DNA of 5,595 nt from Chloroflexota bacterium (GTDB taxonomy: Bacteria; Chloroflexota; Chloroflexia; Chloroflexales; Kallotenuaceae). The stretch is from positions 1-5,595 of the forward strand of contig JAFAYS010000196.1 in assembly GCA_019240175.1 (NCBI GenBank), given 5' to 3'. Of the stretch, positions 1-5,094 are shown one piece after another (positions within the stretch are counted from its first letter, which is position 1; each line of letters opens with the position of its first letter). The notes beneath the pieces were generated by a model. It saw only the letters and a list, made by a program, of their open reading frames with translations, did not search any database and was not told the origin of the DNA. The position numbers were made by a program, and so were the translations under genes.

Positions 1-2364
1 GGGCAGGACGTGGCGATCCAGCGCTGCGTGATTCGTATGCTCGACAAAGCCGGCGGCGATGTCGGCATCTACGCGCAGGGCGAGCGCGTGCTGATCGAGG
101 ACTGCGACATTCAGATCATTCCAGGCGGCGATCTGCCGGAATTTCCCGATGACGACGATCCGGAAACGCCGCCGGTCAATCCCGCCGATCCCTGCGCCGA
201 CGCCAACGATTTCTACGTCAATCTGATCTATCTGGTCTTCTACGTGGATCTGATCTGGGGGTTGTTTACCTATGACTTCGTGCCGAAGAAGCCGTATCAG
301 ACGCTGGGCGGCATTCAGATCGGCAGCGGCTCCGAGGACGTGATCGTTCGGCAGAACTTGGTCAGCGGCGGCGCGGGCAACGGCATCACGCTGGGCAGCG
401 ACATCGCGGATGTTGGTCTTGACGACTTCGATCCGCTGCCCGACGATGAGGAAGAGTTTCCCGAAGTTCGCCTCAACCACAACTTCGACCTCATTAGCGG
501 CAGGCTAATGCTGGAAGACAAGCCGATCGGCGGCATGACGATCTTTTTTGACGACGGCAAGGGCGGCGTATTCAGCTTTCCGGTTGACGCTGAGGGCTTT
601 TTCGAGGGCAAGCTACCGCCCGGCGAGTACGTCGTGACAATCTCCGACTCCAAGTACGGTGTGGTGCAGGTCGAGCCGCTGGGCGAGGGCAAATACTATG
701 TGTTGCTCAAGCCGCGCGCGAATCAGCCGGAGCCTCCCGATGGCGGCGAAGATCTGCTGGCGTTCATCCACAAGGTCACGATCGCGGCCAACCGTATCGC
801 CAACATGGGCTTTTCGGGCATCGGCGCGCCACGCTTTGTCACCTCCGACGAGGCGCTGCGCGATCTGAGCTTTGCCACCCAGGGCAGCACCAGCCGCCAG
901 CTTTTGGCCCTGGTGTATATGACGACCGGCACAGTCACCGGCTTTGTGGTCGATCTGACGATCTACCGCAACACGATCGCGCGCTGTCTGCTTGACGCGA
1001 CGCTCAGCAATGTCGATCAGTTTGCGATCGAGCGCGCGCTGGGCGGCATTTCGCTGGCGCTGTGCGATGGCGTGAACATCGAAGAAAACGTGATCGAGAG
1101 CTGCGGTCACGGCGCGGAAACGCCAGTATGCGGCATCTTTATCTCATTCTCGATCGACGTGACGATCCGCGAAAATCATGTGCTCAACAACGGCCAGGAT
1201 CAGCGCGCCGAGCAGGCGATCGCGGAGATTGTGGCAGCGCCGGCTGCAACGCTCAAAGCCGCTCCTGCGCAGCCGAGCACCCTGAGGGCAGGCTTGTCGC
1301 CGCAGGCCGGCCTCAGCAATCGCGGCAGCTACATCGACAACCAGGCGGCCTACGAGCGCTATCGGCTGAGCGCGGCGACCGGCAACTTCGCGATCAACGC
1401 GCCGGACATTGATTTTCAGCGCGGCCCACGCGCCGGTATCCTCCTGCCGATCTGTCTCAGCACCAATATGTTCGCGGGCGCGGCGCTGCGCAAAGCCACG
1501 GCGAATCTTGGCGCGCAGGGTTTGACGACCGCCGCCGAAGGCCGGCACGCGGCGCGGATCGACGGCAACTATGTGGTGCAGCCGTTTGGTAAAACGCTGT
1601 TTGTCGGCGCGGCGGGCACGCTGTCGATCACAGATAATCAGCTGATCAGCGATCGGGCACTGCCGCGTGAGCTGGATGCGCTGGCGGGCGGCTTGAGCGG
1701 ACGTCTCGCCGCCGACTTCAAGCTGGTCGACTTCGATATGTTCGCCTCGAACGTGATGGTCGTGGATATTTGTCCCGGCGCGTATGTGATCGATGTGCTC
1801 AAGGTCAAGAATGGCTTCAATACGAACGCGACGAGCACTAATCCTTTGGAAGCTACACCGATTCCGTTTGGCTTTCCCGACGGCAATGTGCTGTTTGCCG
1901 GTAATCAGATCAAGCAGGGCAATGCCGGAGCACGACCCACATCGGTCACGATCTTTTCGATGGACGACGTGAACTTTGTGGACAATCAGATCGATGTGCT
2001 GAACGCGACAAACATTCGGTCGACGGTGGTGGTCTTCGGCGTCAGCACGCGCGCCGCCAACAATCGTATGAAAGAGCCGCTGCTGGTGGAGTTGCCGGTG
2101 GGCGGCGTGGCTGTGCCGCCGCGCTTTTCGCTGGTCGAAGTCTGCTTTTCGGTCGGCGGCATGTTCAACAATCAGGGCCATTACTGCTTCCGGCTGCTGT
2201 CCGAAGACGGCAACGCCTCGGAGTTCGGCAATCTAGCGCTGATCAAGGACTTTCGCAGCTGCGGAGACATTATTCTCCAATGGCCCCAGCAGATGAGCGC
2301 AGCGATGTCGAGCGTGTTGGAGTCCAGCGCCGAATTCGCGCTCAATCTCAGCAAGCAAGCATAG
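1..2364 (+). CDS. right-handed parallel beta-helix repeat protein with inserted carboxypeptidase-regulatory-like domain (5' partial)
   Basis: The reading frame is open to the left edge. The first GTG (10) lies inside a beta-helix-like rung and has no properly spaced Shine-Dalgarno, so the true start is probably upstream. The 784 residues counted from that GTG show recurring short hydrophobic strands ending in an N-x-I/V turn, typical of pectin-lyase-like right-handed beta-helices: about 101-129, 255-272, 313-326, 345-395, 536-546, 626-637, 645-664 and 672-687. Residues about 163-235 read as a carboxypeptidase-regulatory-like beta-sandwich (ISGRL near 162, DAEGFF near 193, LPPGEYVVTI near 202), inserted between rungs. 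Acidic Asp/Glu/Pro stretches lie at 40-60 and 139-152, and an Ala/Pro-rich loop at 401-440. I see no catalytic signature of a polysaccharide lyase or hydrolase, so binding, adhesion or a structural spike role is as likely as enzymatic activity. The stop is TAG at 2362-2364. The next gene, 93 bp downstream, encodes the same kind of CRD domain. The fold call is fairly secure; the function is unknown. Confidence 0.8.
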   Translation, partial: GQDVAIQRCVIRMLDKAGGDVGIYAQGERVLIEDCDIQIIPGGDLPEFPDDDDPETPPVNPADPCADANDFYVNLIYLVFYVDLIWGLFTYDFVPKKPYQTLGGIQIGSGSEDVIVRQNLVSGGAGNGITLGSDIADVGLDDFDPLPDDEEEFPEVRLNHNFDLISGRLMLEDKPIGGMTIFFDDGKGGVFSFPVDAEGFFEGKLPPGEYVVTISDSKYGVVQVEPLGEGKYYVLLKPRANQPEPPDGGEDLLAFIHKVTIAANRIANMGFSGIGAPRFVTSDEALRDLSFATQGSTSRQLLALVYMTTGTVTGFVVDLTIYRNTIARCLLDATLSNVDQFAIERALGGISLALCDGVNIEENVIESCGHGAETPVCGIFISFSIDVTIRENHVLNNGQDQRAEQAIAEIVAAPAATLKAAPAQPSTLRAGLSPQAGLSNRGSYIDNQAAYERYRLSAATGNFAINAPDIDFQRGPRAGILLPICLSTNMFAGAALRKATANLGAQGLTTAAEGRHAARIDGNYVVQPFGKTLFVGAAGTLSITDNQLISDRALPRELDALAGGLSGRLAADFKLVDFDMFASNVMVVDICPGAYVIDVLKVKNGFNTNATSTNPLEATPIPFGFPDGNVLFAGNQIKQGNAGARPTSVTIFSMDDVNFVDNQIDVLNATNIRSTVVVFGVSTRAANNRMKEPLLVELPVGGVAVPPRFSLVEVCFSVGGMFNNQGHYCFRLLSEDGNASEFGNLALIKDFRSCGDIILQWPQQMSAAMSSVLESSAEFALNLSKQA

Positions 2365-2400
2365 CCGATCGCTGCGCGCTTCCCACGCGGCGGGGCGCGC

Positions 2401-2406
2401 TACAAT
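2401..2406 (+). promoter_or_regulatory. possible -10 box upstream of the CRD-domain gene
   Basis: TACAAT matches the sigma-70 -10 consensus at five of six positions and lies 51 bp before the ATG at 2458. No convincing -35 is found at the usual spacing, because the preceding 30 bp are very GC-rich. That GC-rich stretch (2374-2400) can fold into a stem of GCGCGC plus G-U pairs with a nine-base loop. The stem has no T-tract, so it may be only a weak pause site. The downstream gene may therefore have its own promoter or simply be read through from the beta-helix gene. Confidence 0.3.
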
Positions 2407-2442
2407 CTTTATCGACCAGCAAAGCCGCAGTAGCTTAAGCCT

Positions 2443-2449
2443 GGAAAGG
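2443..2449 (+). promoter_or_regulatory. ribosome binding site of the CRD-domain gene
   Basis: GGAAAGG lies eight bases before the ATG at 2458. It is a moderate Shine-Dalgarno match and fixes this start. Confidence 0.6.
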
Positions 2450-2457
2450 CGAGATAT

Positions 2458-3399
2458 ATGACACACAACGATAAACCGAAACATGGCGACGACGCTCTTG
2501 AGCGGCTCGGCGATCTTCAGCGGCTGGGACAAGCCTTGTTCGAGCGCGAGGCGGGTCGGCTGGCGCGCAAGCACGGCGTCGACGATCCCCGCGCCCAGCG
2601 CTTCATTCGTGCGGCTCGCGGCTCCCAGCAGACGCTTACCGCGCTTGAGGTTTCGCGTGACGCCAGGCCGCAGAATCTGCGCGCCGAGCAGGATGAGACG
2701 GTCGTCTACGGGCGCGTGTCCACCAGTGATCGCCGAAGCGTGGCCAATGTCGAGGTGATGATCGAAGATACCGGCGGGCGAGTTCAGCGCGCAGCCGGCA
2801 GCTCATCCACCGATGCCGGCGGTCGCTATAGCCTGCGCATTCAGCCGGCGGTCGCCGCTAAGCTGGCCGGCAAAGAGTACATTCTCACGGTGCGCAACAG
2901 CAGAGGCGATGTGATCTACCGCGCCGCTAGCACACTCAAGCTTGAGCTGAGCCAGGCGCTACAGGTAGATGTGGATCTCGGCCAGCGTGTGCCGCCGCGT
3001 CGCCCATCAACACAGCCGCGCTCGCGCCCACCGATCGAGGAGCCGGAACAGCCGGAGCAGCCGATTCGTCCGGTGCGGCCCACCAAGCCGGTCGAGCCGG
3101 TGGTCTTCAAGGTCAGCGGCCTGGTGCTCAGCAGCGAGCGCAAGCCTGTTTCCGGCGTGTTGGTGCGCATCTATGACAAAGATCGCCAGTACGACGATCT
3201 GCTGGGCGCGGCCTTGACCAATCGCAAAGGCGAGTTTAGCGCGCGCTATCGCTTCCAGGATTTCAGCGAGGGCGAGGCCACAGCCGATCTGTTCTTCGTG
3301 GTGCTCGACGCCGACGAGCAGGAGCTGCTTTCGACGGCGGATCAGGTCAGGTTCAACGCCGACCGCGAGACGATCGTCACGCTCACGCTGCCGAGCTAG
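2458..3399 (+). CDS. protein with two carboxypeptidase-regulatory-like (transthyretin-like) domains
   Basis: This complete protein has 313 residues. Residues 11-70 are charged and look alpha-helical, with no signal peptide or membrane segment. Residues about 82-175 form a first beta-sandwich: YGRVSTSDRRSVANVEVMI opens it and STDAGGRYSLRI supplies the conserved T-D-x-x-G-x-Y turn. Residues 177-213 are a Pro/Arg/Glu-rich hinge with PEQPEQP and PxxPxxP spacing. Residues about 214-313 form a second sandwich (VSGLVLSSERKPVSGVLV, then TNRKGEFSARY, then DLFFVVLDADEQELLST). The order in the second domain, a growth turn followed by an F-x-D-F segment and a D-L-F-x-V-x-D strand, resembles CRD-like modules that I recall from large toxin-like or neuraminidase-like bacterial proteins; that resemblance is from memory. 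Such domains are usually non-catalytic binding or spacer modules. Lacking a leader, the protein is either cytoplasmic or exported by a non-Sec route. It follows the beta-helix/CRD gene by 93 bp and probably acts with it. The domain type is fairly sure; the function is unknown. Confidence 0.85.
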   Translation: MTHNDKPKHGDDALERLGDLQRLGQALFEREAGRLARKHGVDDPRAQRFIRAARGSQQTLTALEVSRDARPQNLRAEQDETVVYGRVSTSDRRSVANVEVMIEDTGGRVQRAAGSSSTDAGGRYSLRIQPAVAAKLAGKEYILTVRNSRGDVIYRAASTLKLELSQALQVDVDLGQRVPPRRPSTQPRSRPPIEEPEQPEQPIRPVRPTKPVEPVVFKVSGLVLSSERKPVSGVLVRIYDKDRQYDDLLGAALTNRKGEFSARYRFQDFSEGEATADLFFVVLDADEQELLSTADQVRFNADRETIVTLTLPS

Positions 3400-3410
3400 A
3401 GCAGTGAGCG
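3380..3410 (+). other. imperfect hairpin spanning the stop codon
   Basis: CGCTCAC (3380-3386) pairs perfectly with GTGAGCG (3404-3410). TGC (3389-3391) with GCA (3401-3403) extends the stem past a two-base bulge. The stop codon TAG (3397-3399) sits in the loop. No T-tract follows, so it is not a canonical terminator. It may help stabilise the mRNA 3' end or may be coincidental. Confidence 0.3.
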
Positions 3411-3423
3411 TATTGATTGCCCG

Positions 3424-3471
3424 GTAGGGGCGTATTGCGATACGCCCTGGGCGTGCGCAGCACGCCCCTAC
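3424..3471. repeat. two-armed palindromic intergenic repeat (long copy)
   Basis: The 48-bp element starts GTAGGGGCGT (3424-3433) and ends with the exact reverse complement ACGCCCCTAC (3462-3471). Inside are two perfect hairpins: GGGCGTAT (3428-3435) with ATACGCCC (3440-3447) around loop TGCG, and GGGCGTGC (3449-3456) with GCACGCCC (3460-3467) around loop GCA. The sequence can therefore form either one long hairpin or two side-by-side arms. It lies 24 bp after the stop codon of the CRD gene and 46 bp before the terminator. Intergenic hairpins beginning GTAGGGGCGTATTGC are, to my recollection, dispersed in Chloroflexota genomes. It resembles a REP/MITE-like non-coding repeat. Confidence 0.8.
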
Positions 3472-3517
3472 GGTCCAATGACTCCGCTCTCGTTGTAGAT
3501 TCCGCAATTGACTCAGC

Positions 3518-3552
3518 AGGCCAGGAGTAATCAACAACTCCTGGCCTTTTTT
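3518..3552 (+). terminator. Rho-independent terminator of the beta-helix/CRD unit
   Basis: AGGCCAGGAGT (3518-3528) and ACTCCTGGCCT (3537-3547) form a perfect 11-bp stem around an eight-base loop, and six consecutive T residues (3547-3552) follow. This is a textbook intrinsic terminator for the + strand. It is 118 bp beyond the CRD gene stop, with the palindromic repeat in between. On the opposite strand there is no T-tract, so it should not end the convergent aminotransferase transcript. Confidence 0.9.
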
Positions 3553-3570
3553 CGACCGAATCGATCGTTT

Positions 3571-3594
3571 GTAGGGGCGTATTGCATACGCCCC
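3571..3594. repeat. palindromic intergenic repeat (short copy)
   Basis: GTAGGGGCGTATTGC at the start is identical to the long copy at 3424. GGGGCGTAT (3574-3582) pairs perfectly with ATACGCCCC (3586-3594) around loop TGC. One loop base is missing relative to the long copy and the second arm is absent. It lies 15 bp beyond the aminotransferase stop codon, so on the - strand it could act as a 3'-end hairpin, though no T-tract follows. Confidence 0.75.
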
Positions 3595-3609
3595 GCGTAG
3601 CTCACGTCA

Positions 3610-4719
3610 TCACACGCGGCTAAGCTCCGGGCTGATCGCCTGCACGACTTCCCCGAGTCGGCGCACGCCCTCGTCGATCTCTGCCGGTGTGAGCGCGCAG
3701 AAGGGTAGGCGCAGAAAGCGCTCGCCGTCCTGAGGATTGGCGAAGAAGCCGCGCCCGTCGCTACAGCGTACGCCGGCATCGGCGGCCTGCGCGCGCAGCA
3801 TCGTGCTGGTTACACCTTCGGGCAGCGTGATCGAGAAGAAGAAGCCGCCATCCGGCTCGACATACGGCGTGGCCGGCAGGTAGTTTTGCACGGCTGTGCA
3901 GATCGCTTCCAGACGCGGCTGGTAGAGCGCCTTCAGCCGTTCGATCTGCGGCTCAAGATAGCCGCGCCGGCAGAACTCATTCACGATCGCCATGTTGAGC
4001 TGCGCGGGCATGATGTAGGTGTCTTCGGCGAACTGCGCGAGCTGCTGTAAAACCGCGGCGTCGCCCATCAGCGTGCCCACGCGCGTGCCAGGGCTGATCA
4101 GCTTGGAAAACGACGACAGCTGCAGCGTCCGCGCTGGTGCCAGATCGAACAGGCTGGGCACAGCACTGCCACGGTAGCGCAGCTGGCGGTATGGCGCGTC
4201 CTCGATCAGCCAGAAGCCGAACTGCTCAGCCCAGGCCGCGATCTGCTCGCGCTTGGCCTGCGAGGTCGTGACGCCGGTCGGGTTTTGAAAATCGCTGATG
4301 ATGTAGAAGGCTTTGGGCACCTCCCGCTGGATCGCCGCTTCGAGCGCGTCGAGATCCGGGCCGTCCGACTCAAGCGGAATGCTGACGACGTTCTCGCGGT
4401 GGCGGCGCAGCAGCGTCAGCGTGCGATCGTAGGTCGGCTGCTCGACAAAGATTGTCTCGTTAGGCTGGATCAGCGTTTGACATAACAGCTCGATGAACTG
4501 CAACGAGCCGTTCGACAGCATCACCTGCTCGGTGCTCAGGCCCTGGCGCTCGGCCAGCCAGGCGCGGAGCGGGAGAAAGCCGTAGCTTTTTCCGTACTGC
4601 AGCGCCTCGGTCTGGCCGCCCTGGGCCAGCACGGCAGCAGCGCACTCAGCCATCTGCTCGGTGGGGAAGCTTTCCGGAGCGGGCACGCCGCGCGTGAAGT
4701 CGATCGTTTGTGAGATCAT
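3610..4719 (-). CDS. PLP-dependent aminotransferase, class I/II (2-aminoadipate / MocR-like branch)
   Basis: This complete 369-residue enzyme would transfer an amino group between an amino acid and a 2-oxoacid using pyridoxal phosphate in the cytoplasm. Visible fold-type-I landmarks are: the Y-G-x-x-x-G-x-x-x-L-R segment (42-52); SNGSLQ (69-74), which contributes to phosphate binding; NPTG with Asn146; Asp174 and Tyr177 in EDAPYRQL, which contact the PLP ring; the Schiff-base Lys206 in SSFSKLISPGTRVG; phosphate-binding Arg213; and Arg337 in FLRLPF, the usual substrate carboxylate-binding arginine. The SFSK-x-x-x-PG-x-R-x-G form and the length fit the LysN/2-aminoadipate-type group, which also forms the C-terminal half of MocR regulators. 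No helix-turn-helix domain is attached here. The start at 4719 is preferred over an in-frame ATG at 4794 because a Shine-Dalgarno precedes it and conserved sequence begins right after it. Substrate choice (2-aminoadipate, aromatic, branched-chain, kynurenine) cannot be decided from sequence. It is convergent with the beta-helix/CRD unit and appears monocistronic. Confidence 0.92.
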   Translation of the reverse strand: MISQTIDFTRGVPAPESFPTEQMAECAAAVLAQGGQTEALQYGKSYGFLPLRAWLAERQGLSTEQVMLSNGSLQFIELLCQTLIQPNETIFVEQPTYDRTLTLLRRHRENVVSIPLESDGPDLDALEAAIQREVPKAFYIISDFQNPTGVTTSQAKREQIAAWAEQFGFWLIEDAPYRQLRYRGSAVPSLFDLAPARTLQLSSFSKLISPGTRVGTLMGDAAVLQQLAQFAEDTYIMPAQLNMAIVNEFCRRGYLEPQIERLKALYQPRLEAICTAVQNYLPATPYVEPDGGFFFSITLPEGVTSTMLRAQAADAGVRCSDGRGFFANPQDGERFLRLPFCALTPAEIDEGVRRLGEVVQAISPELSRV

Positions 4720-4725
4720 GCTACA

Positions 4726-4731
4726 TCCTCT
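4726..4731 (-). promoter_or_regulatory. ribosome binding site of the aminotransferase
   Basis: On the - strand, AGAGGA sits six bases before the ATG at 4719-4717. It decides the start in favour of the shorter 369-residue protein over the 25-residue longer reading. Confidence 0.65.
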
Positions 4732-4966
4732 GTTGGGTCGCCGATGGATCGCAGCATCGAACATCAGGAGCCATCGGTTGGAACGCCTAGGCATTGAGTT
4801 GCGGCAACACTGCCCGCTTGTTCACCGCTGATTGTACCAAAAGCGCCGCGCTACTATGACAGCGCTTCAGCTTTGCCCGTAAATTGGCCCGATCCGCCTG
4901 TGATAGAAAAGCTGGTTTCTCATTTAATCATATGGCCTGGCTATCATACGTCGGGACTATTGGCTA

Positions 4967-4995
4967 GTGTCGTTCGGCGCGGTTTTCTCCATAAT
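4967..4995 (+). promoter_or_regulatory. possible promoter of the TMEM43-like gene
   Basis: CATAAT (4990-4995) matches the -10 consensus at five of six positions. GTGTCG (4967-4972), 17 bp upstream, matches the -35 at only three of six. This would give an untranslated leader of about 90 bases that includes the palindrome at 4999-5014. The prediction is weak. Confidence 0.25.
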
Positions 4996-4998
4996 AAT

Positions 4999-5014
4999 TG
5001 ACGTTCCCACGTCA
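4999..5014. promoter_or_regulatory. 16-bp inverted repeat, possible operator or leader hairpin
   Basis: TGACGT (4999-5004) and ACGTCA (5009-5014) are perfect reverse complements separated by TCCC. The symmetric half-sites and the position just after the candidate -10 fit a dimeric repressor site. As RNA it would be a short 6-bp stem. No known regulator can be assigned. Confidence 0.35.
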
Positions 5015-5081
5015 GCATCCTTCGTACCACACGTTCCTGAGCGGATGTACGCTCGCTTATCGCCTTCAACCAATCCTGCAT

Positions 5082-5086
5082 GGAGG
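5082..5086 (+). promoter_or_regulatory. ribosome binding site of the TMEM43-like gene
   Basis: A perfect GGAGG lies eight bases before the ATG at 5095. It overlaps an in-frame ATG at 5080-5082, which argues that translation starts at 5095 rather than 5080. Confidence 0.85.
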
Positions 5087-5094
5087 TCTTCGCA

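Larger units (their letters stand above)
4720..5094. other. divergent intergenic region between the aminotransferase and TMEM43-like genes
   Basis: These 375 bp contain no supportable gene. The centre (about 4830-5000) is more AT-rich than the flanks, as expected for promoters serving both directions. On the - strand, TATGAT occurs twice (reading 4948-4943 and 4932-4927), each a five-of-six -10 match, but neither has a good -35 at normal spacing. On the + strand the best candidate is GTGTCG...CATAAT (4967-4995), listed separately. A 16-bp palindrome lies at 4999-5014. ACGTTCC occurs twice in direct orientation (5001-5007 and 5031-5037), 30 bp apart. Confidence 0.5.

Noticed and set aside
10..12. 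GTG at position 10 as the true start of the beta-helix gene
   Set aside because: The frame is open upstream to the window edge, the nearest purine-rich stretch is too close to be a ribosome binding site, and the sequence already reads as part of a beta-helix rung.
613..1110. A 165-codon open frame on the - strand
   Set aside because: It is antisense to the beta-helix gene, of biased composition, with no domain and no ribosome binding site. It is a shadow.
1144..2181. A 345-codon open frame on the - strand
   Set aside because: It lies wholly antisense to the beta-helix gene. Its product is rich in Arg/His/Ala/Asp with no recognisable domain, as expected from antisense reading of GC-rich codons, whereas the + strand protein has clear fold features.
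3007..3537. A 176-codon open frame on the - strand, partly in the convergent intergenic region
   Set aside because: Most of it is antisense to the CRD gene, and its start region runs through the terminator hairpin and the palindromic repeat. No protein features are present.
3424..3600. The GTAGGGGCG repeats as a CRISPR array
   Set aside because: There are only two copies, of different lengths, with an intrinsic terminator rather than uniform spacers between them. They are dispersed palindromic repeats.
4720..4794. A 25-residue N-terminal extension of the aminotransferase
   Set aside because: The extension is Arg-rich with no family similarity, and the internal ATG at 4719 has a well-spaced AGAGGA directly before conserved sequence.
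4832..4860. TTGTAC-17 bp-TATGAC as a + strand promoter
   Set aside because: The spacing is ideal, but the boxes match only three and four of six positions. It is over 230 bp from the gene, so chance is a sufficient explanation.
4998..5026. TTGACG as a -35 box
   Set aside because: It is a good -35 match, but at 17-18 bp spacing there is only TTCGTA or TCGTAC, which do not resemble a -10. The TTGACG is better explained as part of the palindrome.
5080..5094. Alternative ATG start for the TMEM43-like gene
   Set aside because: It is in frame, but it overlaps the GGAGG that serves the ATG at 5095 and has no ribosome binding site of its own.
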